Shown in pieces: positions 15,370 to 24,052 of a DNA stretch of 34,798 nt (within the stretch, counting starts at the first letter, position 1; each line of letters starts with the position of its first letter). The stretch spans positions 1 through 34,798 of the forward strand of contig CAMDFO010000048.1 of assembly GCA_945897515.1 (NCBI GenBank). The letters are read 5' to 3'. The DNA is from Rhodoplanes serenus (GTDB taxonomy: Bacteria; Pseudomonadota; Alphaproteobacteria; Rhizobiales; Xanthobacteraceae). The translations under genes and the position numbers were made by a program. The notes beneath the pieces are model-generated. The model did no database searches. It was not told the DNA's origin and saw only the letters and a program-made list of their open reading frames with translations.

Positions 15370-17634
15370 GTGTCGTCTGTGGCTCTGCGGCTCGACCAGC
15401 CGCGGGAGAGTTCAAAACCCACGGGCTGGGACCGCGCACATCTTGGCGTGGTCGTTCCGCTTTGCGTTGTCGTCGCGGTCGCGATCGTATGCATCGTGGT
15501 CGCGGCGCTGACGTCGGCACAGCGCGCCGACGAGGTCGCCCTCGAGCGCGAAAAACATCTCTTCATCAAATCCATCGCTAACCGTGCCGAATGGTCGATG
15601 CGCAAGCTCAGCGCCGCCGTCCCGGCCGACGAGGATGCGGGCAACCTCGACATGAAGGTGCTGCAGCAGCGCGTCGGCGCTTGGCACAAAACCGTCATGG
15701 ACCACGACATCCTGGTGGTCGCCGACAGCGCCGATCAGATGGCCTATTCGGAGGTCCAGCGTCCCTCGGATCCTCCGCACTGGACCGAGGCCGCGTTTCC
15801 CGAGCTCACGCCTTTGATCGAGCATCTTCAGGGCCATTGGAGCGAACTCCCGGCCCGGTCGATCCGTCTGACGCCCCGGCCGGCGGCCTACCAGGCCCTG
15901 AACGGTTCCGCGGCATTCGTGCTGACCGTTCGCGGCAAGCCGGCCATCGTGGCCGCAGTCCCGCTGGGGACGATCGCCGGCCGGAACCATCCTCGGATCG
16001 CATTGGTCGTGATGTTCATCGACCACGCGCTGCTGGCCGATATCGGCGGCCGGTTGGGGCTCGCAGGCCTTCACAACACCGGGCTTGAGGCTGCGACCGG
16101 GACCGATGTCAGGTTCGACCTGGCCGATCATCGCGACCAGATCGTCACCAGCTTCACCTGGACGCCACAGCGGCCGGGCGCGGAGGTGCTGCACAGCGTC
16201 ATCCCGTTCATCGGCATCGCCTTCGCCGGTTTCGCGATCCTGGCCGGCATGGTGCTGCGCTACATGCGCCGCACCGCCGCGACCATCGCCGCCGGCGAAA
16301 ACCGGCTGCGCTATCTCGCGCTGCACGACCCGCTCTGCGGCCTGCCCAACCGCATCTTCTTCGGCGAGCGCCTGGAGGCAACCATCGCGGACGTAAAAGG
16401 CGGCGGATCGCCGGCCGCGGTGTTCTACATCGACCTCGATCATTTCAAGGACGTCAACGACACGCTCGGCCATCACATCGGCGACGAGCTGATCCGCAAC
16501 GTGACGCTGCGGCTGTCGCGCACCATGCGCGGTAACGATCTGGTGGCGCGGCTTGGCGGCGACGAGTTCGCCGTCATCACCAGCGCCTCCTCCGACCGCG
16601 CCTCCCTGGACCTGATCGCCGGCCGGATCATCTCGACGCTTTGCGCGCCCTATTCGATCAGCGGTCACACCATCGTCATCGGCGCCAGCATCGGGATCGC
16701 GGTGATCGACCATCGATCCGAGGGTGAGGCCGCCGACGTCATGCGCTACGCCAATATGGCGCTGTACCGGGCCAAGAACGAGGGCCGCAGCCGCGCCTGC
16801 ATCTACGACACGGTGATGGACGCCGACCTCTCCAATCGCAAGCGGGTCGAGCAGGACCTGCGCGACGCGATCAAGAACGACGAGCTCTCGGTGCTCTACC
16901 AGCCCATCGTCAACGCATCGGGCGACAAGGTGGTCGAGGTCGAAGCGCTGGCGCGCTGGCCGCATCCCGAGCGCGGCCTGATCTCGCCGTGCGAATTCAT
17001 TCCGATCGCGGAGCATTCCGGACTGATCGTCGAGCTCGGCACCTACGTGCTGCGCAAGGCCTGCCTCGATGCCAAGGCCTGGCCAGGGATGACCGTCGCC
17101 GTCAACGTCTCGCCGTTGCAGTTCCGCCAGCTCGATTTCGTCAAGGTGGTCGAGCGCATCCTGGACGAGACCGGCTTCGATCCGGCCCTGCTGGAACTGG
17201 AGCTGACCGAGAGCACGCTGCTGGGCAATCTGGAAAGCGCCGACGCCGCCATGCGCCGGCTGAAGGCGCTGGGCGTGCGGCTCGCGCTCGACGACTTCGG
17301 CACCGGCTATTCAAGCCTGCTCTATCTGCGACGCCTGCCGTTCGACAAGCTCAAGATCGACCGGAGCTTCGTGCTCTCGATCGAGAAGGCTGCGGACGCC
17401 GCGGCGATCGTGCACGCGATCGTCAGCCTCGGGCGCGGCCTCGGCATGAAGGTGACCGCGGAGGGTGTCGAGACCGCCGAGCAGCATCTGTTCCTGCGCG
17501 CCGCCGGCGTTCATTACATGCAGGGCTTCCGCTTCGGCGTGCCCTCCACGCCCGCGGAGGTCAGCGCCCGCCTCGCCACGCCCGGCGTCTATCGCAGCAT
17601 CGAGGGCGACGCCGCGGCGGCGCTGGCAAGCTGA
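15370..17634 (+). CDS. Membrane GGDEF-EAL cyclic-di-GMP enzyme with periplasmic sensor
   Basis: A 754-residue inner-membrane protein. TM1 (about 24-48) and TM2 (about 276-298) bracket a periplasmic domain of CHASE4 character. The diguanylate cyclase domain has an intact GGDEF (396-400) with an inhibitory I-site RGND (387-390) at the canonical spacing. The phosphodiesterase domain has intact EAL (525-527), DDFGTGYSSL (641-650) and AEGVET. Both activities are therefore possible, with net output set by the periplasmic signal. The start is GTG at 15370 with GGAG just upstream; 151 bp separate it from Anbu, so it is likely a separate transcript. Its stop codon lies inside a perfect hairpin at 17633-17651. 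Confidence 0.95.
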   Translation: MSSVALRLDQPRESSKPTGWDRAHLGVVVPLCVVVAVAIVCIVVAALTSAQRADEVALEREKHLFIKSIANRAEWSMRKLSAAVPADEDAGNLDMKVLQQRVGAWHKTVMDHDILVVADSADQMAYSEVQRPSDPPHWTEAAFPELTPLIEHLQGHWSELPARSIRLTPRPAAYQALNGSAAFVLTVRGKPAIVAAVPLGTIAGRNHPRIALVVMFIDHALLADIGGRLGLAGLHNTGLEAATGTDVRFDLADHRDQIVTSFTWTPQRPGAEVLHSVIPFIGIAFAGFAILAGMVLRYMRRTAATIAAGENRLRYLALHDPLCGLPNRIFFGERLEATIADVKGGGSPAAVFYIDLDHFKDVNDTLGHHIGDELIRNVTLRLSRTMRGNDLVARLGGDEFAVITSASSDRASLDLIAGRIISTLCAPYSISGHTIVIGASIGIAVIDHRSEGEAADVMRYANMALYRAKNEGRSRACIYDTVMDADLSNRKRVEQDLRDAIKNDELSVLYQPIVNASGDKVVEVEALARWPHPERGLISPCEFIPIAEHSGLIVELGTYVLRKACLDAKAWPGMTVAVNVSPLQFRQLDFVKVVERILDETGFDPALLELELTESTLLGNLESADAAMRRLKALGVRLALDDFGTGYSSLLYLRRLPFDKLKIDRSFVLSIEKAADAAAIVHAIVSLGRGLGMKVTAEGVETAEQHLFLRAAGVHYMQGFRFGVPSTPAEVSARLATPGVYRSIEGDAAAALAS

Positions 17635-17651
17635 CAGGCCATTGGCCTGTC
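17633..17651 (+). terminator. Hairpin overlapping the GGDEF-EAL stop codon
   Basis: GACAGGCC and GGCCTGTC form a perfect 8-bp stem around ATT. The left arm includes two bases of the TGA stop (17632-17634). No T run follows, so intrinsic termination is uncertain; it may stabilise the mRNA end. It overlaps the start of the palindromic repeat next to it by three bases. Confidence 0.45.
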
Positions 17652-17751
17652 ATTCCGGACGGCGCGGAGCGCCGATCCGGAATCCAGAGGGATCGATCGA
17701 TTTCGCAACTGATTCCGGGTTCGCTCGCTTGGCGAGCGCCCCCGGAATGAC
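17649..17751. repeat. Double-hairpin intergenic palindromic repeat
   Basis: A roughly 103-bp element bounded by GTCATTCCGG and its complement CCGGAATGAC. It contains two hairpins: TTCCGGA...TCCGGAA enclosing GGCGC/GCGCC, and TTCCGGG...CCCGGAA enclosing GCTCGC/GCGAGC. It lies between the convergent GGDEF-EAL and Bug receptor genes. Elements of this form are scattered through genomes of Bradyrhizobium-like bacteria; copy number here cannot be seen. Confidence 0.8.
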
Positions 17752-17763
17752 GGCCTTGCAGTC

Positions 17764-18753
17764 TCAATCGATCTTGATGCCCATCTTGGTGACGATCGGC
17801 CGCCAGCGCGTCATCTCGCTTTCGACATAGGCCTTGTATTCCGCCGCGCTGGTCCCTGGCTCAAGCTCGAACGTGCCGGAGATCAGCAGCTTCTGATAAT
17901 CCGGATCGGCGAGCAGCTTGAGGTTGGCCGCCGAGATCGTCTGCACGATGTCCCTCGGCAGGCCGGTTGGCGCATAGACGCCGATAAAGTTCGGGGCGAC
18001 CAGTTCGGGGAATCCCTGCTCCACCGCGGTCGGAATTTCCGGCGCGGCCGCCAGACGCCGGGCGTTGGTCACGGCCACAATGCGAAGCTTTCCGGCGCGG
18101 TGATGCTCCAGGACGATGTTGGTCATCGCCGGCACCAGCGCCGGGATCTGGCCAGCCAGCAGATCGATCAGCCCCGGCCCGGCGCCGCGATAGGGCACGT
18201 GCGTGAAATCGGTGAGCCCGGTCTGGAGCTTGAACAGCTCGCCTGCGAGATGATTGAGCGAGCCGTGCCCGGCGGAGCCATACGACGCCTTGCCGGGATT
18301 GGCTTTGACATAGGCGACCAGTTCCTTGAGGTCCTTCGCGGGCACCGAAGGATGAACGACAATCGCAAACGCGGTGTATGCGATCGGCGATATCGCCTCC
18401 AGATCCTTGAGCGGATCGTAGGTCGGCTTGGTCTTGAGCAGCAGCTCTGTGATGTGGGTGGTCGCTCCGCCCAGCAGCAGCGTGTAACCGTCCGGGCGCG
18501 ACCGCGACGCTTGCGCCGCTCCGACGCCACCGCCGGCGCCGCCGATGTTCTCGATCACCATGGTGCCGAGCAGGCCCTTGATCCGCTCTGCCCATGGCCG
18601 TGCGATGGTGTCGAACGCGCCGCCCGGCGGGAACGGCACGATCAGCTTGACCGGACGATCGGGATACTTGGCTTGCGCGAACGCCCCGCGCGGCATGAGC
18701 GCCGGCGCTGATAATGCCGCCATTCCAAATTTCAGCAGGTCGCGTCGCCTCAT
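17764..18753 (-). CDS. Bug/TctC-family tripartite tricarboxylate receptor
   Basis: A 329-residue periplasmic solute receptor of the Bug family. It begins with a Tat-like signal (MRRRDLLKFGMAALSAPAL) and continues with KYPDRPVKLIVPFPPGGAFD, then YGSAGHGSLNHLAGELF and HVPYRGAGPGLIDLLAGQ, all family hallmarks. Length is typical. No permease genes are nearby, as is common for this expanded family. It diverges from the SDR gene at 18895. It is clearly distinct in sequence from the receptor at 10700-11680, so the two probably bind different carboxylates. Confidence 0.94.
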   Translation of the reverse strand: MRRRDLLKFGMAALSAPALMPRGAFAQAKYPDRPVKLIVPFPPGGAFDTIARPWAERIKGLLGTMVIENIGGAGGGVGAAQASRSRPDGYTLLLGGATTHITELLLKTKPTYDPLKDLEAISPIAYTAFAIVVHPSVPAKDLKELVAYVKANPGKASYGSAGHGSLNHLAGELFKLQTGLTDFTHVPYRGAGPGLIDLLAGQIPALVPAMTNIVLEHHRAGKLRIVAVTNARRLAAAPEIPTAVEQGFPELVAPNFIGVYAPTGLPRDIVQTISAANLKLLADPDYQKLLISGTFELEPGTSAAEYKAYVESEMTRWRPIVTKMGIKID

Positions 18754-18894
18754 CGGAGCCCCCCATCGAGAATGCGCAACAGCGCATAGTTGAAATCAAT
18801 TGCGGGCCTCGATCAAGCGTTGCTTGGCCATTGCGACAATGGCGCCAAGCCTTCAGGATGCCGCCCGACGATTTGGCTTTTACCGGAGGGTTCG

Positions 18895-19644
18895 ATGGCG
18901 AAGGTGGCGTTGGTGACCGGCGCGGGTACTGGGATCGGCAAGGCGGTGGCGTTGGCGCTGGCGGCTGACGGCTACGAGGTCGTGCTGGCGGGGCGCCGCA
19001 GGGACAAGCTCGAGGAGACCGCCAAAGAGGCCGGCAACGCCAAGACGCTCGCGGTGGAAACCGACGTCAGCAACGTGGAATCGATCCAGGCGCTGTTCGC
19101 AAGGATCAAAAAGGATTTCGGCCGGCTCGACGTGCTGTTCAACAACGCCGGCATCGGCGCGCCGGCCGTCCCGATGGAAGAGCTGCCGGTCGAAACCTGG
19201 AAGAAGGTGGTCGACACCAACCTCACCGGCGTCTTCGTCTGCACCCAGGAAGCCGTCAAGATCATGAAGGCGCAGGAGCCCAAGGGCGGCCGCATCATCA
19301 ACAACGGCTCGATCTCGGCGCATACGCCGCGGCCGCGCGCCGCGGCCTACACCGCGACCAAGCACGCCGTCACCGGACTGACCAAGCAGACCGCGCTGGA
19401 CTATCGCAACGACAACATCCTGTGCAGCCAGATCGACATCGGCAACGCAGCGACGCCGCTGACCGACCGGATGGTGCAGGGCGCGGGCGTGCTGCAGCCC
19501 GACGGCAGCATGAAGATCGAAGCGCGCATGAACGCCGACGACGTCGGAAAGGCGGTGGTCTATATCGCCAACCTGCCGATGAGCACCAACGTGCTGTTCA
19601 TGACGGTGATGGCGAACGGCATGCCGTTCGTCGGTCGGGGCTGA
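18895..19644 (+). CDS. SDR family oxidoreductase
   Basis: A 249-residue classical short-chain dehydrogenase. TGAGTGIG (residues 8-15) binds NAD(P), NNAG follows strand 4, the catalytic serine is in [11 protein letters not shown], and YTATK supplies Tyr and Lys. The ATG at 18895 is well supported by GGAGGG five bases upstream; in-frame codons further up lack family sequence. Substrate unknown. It is followed closely by a membrane-protein gene whose conserved N-terminus begins just after the SDR stop codon, so the pair is probably co-transcribed. Confidence 0.93.
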   Translation: MAKVALVTGAGTGIGKAVALALAADGYEVVLAGRRRDKLEETAKEAGNAKTLAVETDVSNVESIQALFARIKKDFGRLDVLFNNAGIGAPAVPMEELPVETWKKVVDTNLTGVFVCTQEAVKIMKAQEPKGGRIINNGSISAHTPRPRAAAYTATKHAVTGLTKQTALDYRNDNILCSQIDIGNAATPLTDRMVQGAGVLQPDGSMKIEARMNADDVGKAVVYIANLPMSTNVLFMTVMANGMPFVGRG

Positions 19645-19648
19645 CACA

Positions 19649-20299
19649 CTGTTCCTCGGCCACCAAGGCTTGGCGTTCGCCGCAAAGGCCGCATCGCCGC
19701 GCGGCAACGTCGGCGTCATGTTCCTCGCGGCAATGTGGCTCGACATCGTCTGGCCGGTGCTGTTGCTCGCAGGCCTGGAGAGCGTGCGCGTCGAGCCCGG
19801 AATCACGCGGGTGACGCCGTTCGATTTCGTGTCCTACCCCTACTCGCACAGCCTGCTGTTCGCCGGTTTCTGGGGCATCGGGTTCGGGGCGGCGGTCTGG
19901 CTGGCCACGCGCGACAAGACCTATGCGGTCGTCGCAGGCCTGCTGGTGCCGAGTCATTGGCTGCTCGACTGGATCGTTCACCGCGAGGATTTACCGCTCT
20001 ATCCGGGCAGCGGAAAGTTCGGCCTGGGCTTGTGGCATTCGCTGAGTGCGACGCTTGCGGCCGAATTTCTGGTGTTCGGCTGTGGCTTGCTGATCTACTG
20101 GCGAAAGACTCGGGCGCGCGACCGCATCGGGAGCTACGGGCTCGCGGGTCTCGCCGTATTTCTGGTCGTCATGTACGGGTTAAGCTTGGTCGCAACGCCG
20201 CCGTCGGACCCGCAGGCGCTGGCGGTGGGATCGCTGTCGGTGCTTCTGCTGGTGCTCTGGGCCTGGTGGGTGGATCGCCACCGCGTGGTCGTCGAATAG
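19649..20299 (+). CDS. Integral membrane protein, possible metal-dependent hydrolase
   Basis: A roughly 216-residue polytopic inner-membrane protein with five or six hydrophobic segments. Conserved polar residues cluster at the membrane: GHQ at the N-terminus, WLD, YPYSHSL, and SHWLLDWIVH, a His/Asp pattern suggesting a metal site. I recall relatives beginning Met-Phe-Ile/Leu-Gly-His, which here corresponds to LFLGH starting with CTG at 19649, four bases after the SDR stop and preceded by GGGG. A TTG at 19670 is the nearest conventional alternative but drops the conserved His. No ATG is available in this frame before residue 24 or so. Function unknown. Confidence 0.75.
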   Translation: MFLGHQGLAFAAKAASPRGNVGVMFLAAMWLDIVWPVLLLAGLESVRVEPGITRVTPFDFVSYPYSHSLLFAGFWGIGFGAAVWLATRDKTYAVVAGLLVPSHWLLDWIVHREDLPLYPGSGKFGLGLWHSLSATLAAEFLVFGCGLLIYWRKTRARDRIGSYGLAGLAVFLVVMYGLSLVATPPSDPQALAVGSLSVLLLVLWAWWVDRHRVVVE

Positions 20300-20324
20300 C
20301 GGCGTCGCGCGATATTCGGGCACG

Positions 20325-20663
20325 CTAGCCGCAATTCCACATCGGCCCGATCGGAGTCTGGGTCCAGCACGGTCCGAAGCTGCCGCCGTTCCAGCGGCCG
20401 CGATACCAGCCGGGGCGACCGTAGCCGTAGCCGCGGTACCAATAGATGCCGTTGTTGCTGCTCCAGAAGTGCTGCTCGCGCGCCCGCTCGGCCCGCCGCA
20501 ACTGCTTGGGCGTGCGATAGCCCGGCAGAAAGCCGTGCCCTTGCCAATGCCGGGTGATCTTGCGCTTGCCGCGGGACGGAGCGGCGTCGGCCACGTCCGG
20601 CAGCGACAACGATGTCGCCACGACGATGGCCAGCAGGCAGCCCCAGAAATGCATCGATGACAT
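20325..20663 (-). CDS. Small secreted Trp/Tyr/Gly-rich protein
   Basis: A 112-residue predicted exported protein. Signal peptide about residues 1-27 (MSSMHFWGCLLAIVVATSLS...), then a basic segment (SRGKRKITRHWQGHGFLPGY) and a C-terminal half rich in Trp, Tyr, Gly and Arg (YWYRGYGYGRPGWYRGRWNG), with two cysteines near the end that could pair. It resembles small periplasmic or surface proteins common in Hyphomicrobiales that lack assigned functions. The ATG at 20663 gives the best signal peptide; another at 20654 is possible. It converges on the membrane-protein gene with a 25-bp gap. Confidence 0.75.
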   Translation of the reverse strand: MSSMHFWGCLLAIVVATSLSLPDVADAAPSRGKRKITRHWQGHGFLPGYRTPKQLRRAERAREQHFWSSNNGIYWYRGYGYGRPGWYRGRWNGGSFGPCWTQTPIGPMWNCG

Positions 20664-20738
20664 TGAGGGACATCCCTTTGTGCCGGACCAGCGTATCATG
20701 ACCGAGGCACTTTAGGGATTCGGGGCACGCACCAGCCG

Positions 20739-21986
20739 ATGCAATCGCTGCAATCTCTGTTGGGCATCGCCGCCCTCGTCGCCTTCGCCTGGGCGATCAG
20801 CGAGAACCGTCGCGCGGTGTCGTGGCGGCGCATCGCCGCCGGCCTCGCCGTCACATTCGTCCTCGCCGTCATCTTCCTGAAAATTCCCGTGGTGCGAGCG
20901 GCGTTCGCCACTGCCAACCGCGCGGTCGACGCCATCGCCGACGCCACCAAGGCCGGCACGTCATTGGTGTTCGGCTATCTCGGCGGCGCACCGCTGCCGT
21001 TCGAGCCGAAATTTCCCGGCGCCGAGTTCGTGTTGGCGTTCCAGGCGCTGCCGATCGTGCTGGTCATGAGCGTGCTCACGACGCTGTTGTTCTATTGGGG
21101 CATCCTGCCGCCGATCGTGCGCGGCTTCGCGTGGGCGCTTCGCCGCACCATGGGCGTCGGCGGCGCGGTCGGGCTTTCGACCGCCGCCAACATCTTCGTC
21201 GGCATGGTCGAAGCGCCGCTGTTCATCCGGCCGTATCTGGCGAAGCTTTCGCGCAGCGAATTGTTTGTCGTCATGACCGGCGGGATGGCGGGCATCGCCG
21301 GCACCGTGCTGGTGCTGTACGTGCTGTTCCTCGCGCCGATCGTGCCGGACGCCGCCGGGCACTTCATCATCGCCTCGGTGCTGGGCGCGCCGGCCGCGGT
21401 GCTGATCGCACAGGTCATGGTGCCGGACGAAGGGCCGCAGACCGATGCCGCGACGATGAATGTCGAGCCCGAGGCCGCAAGCTCGATCGACGCCGTGGTC
21501 AAGGGCACCATGGTCGGGCTCGAACTCCTCCTCAACATCATCGCCATGCTGATCGTATTCGTGGCGCTGGTGCATCTCGCGAATTCCATCCTCGGGCTGC
21601 TGCCGTCGGTGGGCGGCGTGCCGATCACGCTGCAAGGCTTCCTGGGTTGGCTGATGGCGCCGGTGTGCTGGCTGATCGGCATTCCCTGGGCGCAGGCCGC
21701 GACCGCAGGCTCGCTGATGGGCATCAAGACCGTGCTCAACGAGTTCGTGGCCTATCTGCATATGGCGCAACTGCCGGCCGACGCACTCGATCCGCGTTCG
21801 CGGCTGATCATGCTCTATGCGATGTGCGGCTTCGCCAATTTCGGCAGCCTGGGCATCATGCTCGGCGGTCTGAGCGTCATGGCGCCGGAACGCCGCGCCG
21901 ACATCGTGTCGCTTGGGTTGAAATCGATCGTGTCCGGCACGCTCGCAACGCTGCTGATGGGCGCAATCGTGGGTGTGCTGAGCTGA
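20739..21986 (+). CDS. CNT-family nucleoside transporter
   Basis: A 415-residue concentrative nucleoside transporter (NupC type), an inner-membrane symporter that imports nucleosides with H+ or Na+. Marks of the family are an N-terminal helical bundle, the segment VGLSTAANIFVGMVEAPLFI, GGMAGIAGTVL, and the C-terminal IKTVLNEFVAYLHM and FGSLGIMLGGL. About eight to ten membrane segments are visible and the length is typical. The UbiD-family gene starts 86 bp downstream on the same strand. No nucleoside-catabolic gene is adjacent. Confidence 0.93.
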   Translation: MQSLQSLLGIAALVAFAWAISENRRAVSWRRIAAGLAVTFVLAVIFLKIPVVRAAFATANRAVDAIADATKAGTSLVFGYLGGAPLPFEPKFPGAEFVLAFQALPIVLVMSVLTTLLFYWGILPPIVRGFAWALRRTMGVGGAVGLSTAANIFVGMVEAPLFIRPYLAKLSRSELFVVMTGGMAGIAGTVLVLYVLFLAPIVPDAAGHFIIASVLGAPAAVLIAQVMVPDEGPQTDAATMNVEPEAASSIDAVVKGTMVGLELLLNIIAMLIVFVALVHLANSILGLLPSVGGVPITLQGFLGWLMAPVCWLIGIPWAQAATAGSLMGIKTVLNEFVAYLHMAQLPADALDPRSRLIMLYAMCGFANFGSLGIMLGGLSVMAPERRADIVSLGLKSIVSGTLATLLMGAIVGVLS

Positions 21987-22072
21987 AGCGAGCGGACCGG
22001 CTCCTCTCGGCCCACACGATCGATGATATACTGAAAGCCAGCGATCCCCCGGAGCTGCACGCCGAGGCCACT

Positions 22073-23605
22073 ATGGAACAAATCGTTGCCCCGCCCTCCC
22101 CGCCGGTCGCGCCCTCCAAGGACGCCCCGCAAGTGAGCTGGCGCGATCTGCGCGAATGGATCGCCCTGATCGAGCGCAACGGCGAACTTCAGCGCATCGG
22201 CAATCCGGTCGACGCCGACGAGGAGCTCGCGGCAATCACCTACATGGCGACGCGCGGCGAGACGGCGCCGGCGCTGCTGTTCGAAAACCTCACGGGCGAC
22301 CGCTCCGGCTCAAAAGTCCTCGCCAACATGCTGGGATCGAGCAAGGAGCGTTATGCGCTTGCGGTCGGTCTCGACCCCGATCTTTCGATTGCCGAGATGA
22401 TCGCGGAATCGCGCACCATCATGAACCGGAAGATCGCGCCGGTGCGGATTCCGAAATCCAAGGCGCCGGTGAACGAGGTGGTGCTTCGCGGCGACGACAT
22501 CGACCTCACCGCCTTTCCCGCGCCGAAGTTCTGGCCGGGCGACGGCGGCCGCTACATCGGCACCGGCGACATCACCCTCACCGCGTCCCCCGACACCGGC
22601 CGCATCAACGTCGGCTGCTACCGGCAGATGCTGCACGGCCCGCGCCGCGTTGGTCTCTACTGCTCGCCCGGCAAGCACGGCGGCCTCGATCGCGACGCAT
22701 GGTGGAAGCGGGGCGAGCCGTGCGAGGTGGTCGCCGCCTATGGCGTCGATCCGGTGCTGTTCATGCTGGCCGCGCAGGTGTTCGGCTCCAAGGAGTCGGA
22801 GTTTGATGTCGCCGGCGGCATGATGGGCCGCGGCATCGAACTGACCGAAGCCGAGTTCGTCAGCTTGCCGATCCCGGCGAACGCCGAACTTGTCATCGAA
22901 GGCGTGCTGCATCAGGGCGACGTCGCGATGGAAGGACCGCTCGGCGAGTTCACCGGCTACTACGGCCGCGAACGCGGGCCGCAGCCGGTGATCGAGGTGA
23001 AGGCCGTGCATCATCGCAAGTCGCCGATCCTTACTGCGGCGCTGATGGCGAAATATCCGTCGTGCGAGATCGGCGCCTACTACGCGATCATGCGCTCGGC
23101 GCGCATCCTCGACGACCTGGAGCGCATCGGCGTGCCTGGCGTCGTCGGGGCTTACGGGCATCCGGCCGCGGCGTCGGGATGGGGCATCGTGGTCGTGTCG
23201 ATGGAGCAGCAATACGCGGGGCACGCCGCGCAGGTGCTGGCGCTGACTGCGCAATGTCCGGCTGCGGCCTACTACACCAAATGGATCATCGCGGTGGACG
23301 AGGACGTCGATCCGACCGACTGGAACGAGGTGATGTGGGCGCTGTCGACCCGATGCCATCCGTCGGAAGACATCGACATCCTGAAGAAGACCTGGTCCAC
23401 CGGACTCGACCCAAGCCAGTTCGAGATGGAACGCCGGCCGTATGGCTCGAAGGCGCTGATCGACGCCTGCAAGCCGCATCGGCACCTGAAGAGCTTTCCG
23501 GCCACCACGCTGCTTCGGCGCGAGGTCTATGACCGCGTGTCGGAGCGCTGGGCGGAGCTTGGATTTTCCGGAGAGCCACCCCGGCTGACAAAGTTTCACG
23601 AGTAA
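22073..23605 (+). CDS. UbiD-family decarboxylase
   Basis: A 510-residue member of the UbiD family, prenylated-FMN-dependent reversible decarboxylases acting on aromatic or alpha,beta-unsaturated acids. The conserved regions are GRINVGCYRQMLHGP (about 176-190), LYCSPGKHGG, and EGPLGEFTGYYG (287-298), which carries conserved acidic residues of the active-site region. It has the N-terminal SWRDLREWIALIERNGEL typical of the family. ATG at 22073 is chosen because it directly precedes family sequence; the frame remains open far upstream but that part overlaps the CNT gene. A ubiX-like gene for the cofactor is not in the window. Substrate unknown: ubiquinone precursor or a degradative substrate are both possible. 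Confidence 0.93.
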   Translation: MEQIVAPPSPPVAPSKDAPQVSWRDLREWIALIERNGELQRIGNPVDADEELAAITYMATRGETAPALLFENLTGDRSGSKVLANMLGSSKERYALAVGLDPDLSIAEMIAESRTIMNRKIAPVRIPKSKAPVNEVVLRGDDIDLTAFPAPKFWPGDGGRYIGTGDITLTASPDTGRINVGCYRQMLHGPRRVGLYCSPGKHGGLDRDAWWKRGEPCEVVAAYGVDPVLFMLAAQVFGSKESEFDVAGGMMGRGIELTEAEFVSLPIPANAELVIEGVLHQGDVAMEGPLGEFTGYYGRERGPQPVIEVKAVHHRKSPILTAALMAKYPSCEIGAYYAIMRSARILDDLERIGVPGVVGAYGHPAAASGWGIVVVSMEQQYAGHAAQVLALTAQCPAAAYYTKWIIAVDEDVDPTDWNEVMWALSTRCHPSEDIDILKKTWSTGLDPSQFEMERRPYGSKALIDACKPHRHLKSFPATTLLRREVYDRVSERWAELGFSGEPPRLTKFHE

Positions 23606-23652
23606 CAGCAGCGCGCTTGCGCATTGATCCGCGTTTGCCGCTTCATAACAGG

Positions 23653-23764
23653 TGTCATGCCCGGGCTTGACCCGGGCATCCACCCACTTCTCGCGAAGTG
23701 CTTCGTACAAACATTACGTGTTGCATGGCTGGATGGATCGCCGGGTCAAGGCCCGGCGATGACA
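23653..23764. repeat. Intergenic palindromic repeat, second type
   Basis: A roughly 112-bp element bounded by TGTCAT and ATGACA. Inside are two GC-rich hairpins: TGCCCGGG...CCCGGGCA around CTTGA, and GCCGGG...CCCGGC around TCAAGG. This sequence class (CCCGGGCTTGACCCGGGC) recurs in intergenic regions of many Hyphomicrobiales. It differs from the element at 17649-17751. It lies just downstream of the UbiD-family gene. Confidence 0.8.
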
Positions 23765-24052
23765 GCAGTGGGTACGAATTCGCACGAATCCTCAGCAATC
23801 CGCACTTATCCCCGCTCGTCCGGACGGCCGTACAATGCTGGCGTTCTGTCCAACGGAAGGGCGTTGTCATGAGACGTCGTTGCAGCGGGACAGGATGCGG
23901 CGGCCTGCGGGCGGGGCTCGTAACCCTGCACTCGGGCGGTTCCGGGCATCAACCGGGCGGCACTACGATCGCTCTGTCAGGTGCTGACTGCATTGGCCCG
24001 GCGCGAATGCCGGGTTCAAGAAGCTTGGCCCGGGACTGTTAAATGCCGCGGT

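Noticed and set aside
15412..17016. Long antisense frame across the GGDEF-EAL gene
   Set aside because: Shadow of a real gene with intact GGDEF and EAL motifs on the plus strand.
20822..22072. Upstream extension of the UbiD-family reading frame
   Set aside because: It overlaps the CNT transporter in another frame and encodes Arg-rich sequence with no domain; family sequence starts at 22073.
22310..23710. Long antisense frame across the UbiD-family gene
   Set aside because: Mirror image of the UbiD codon pattern, His/Arg-rich, no ribosome-binding site; it also runs into the palindromic repeat.
23765..24052. Small open frames between the palindromic repeat and the structured segment
   Set aside because: No ribosome-binding sites, no domain and biased composition; treated as non-coding.
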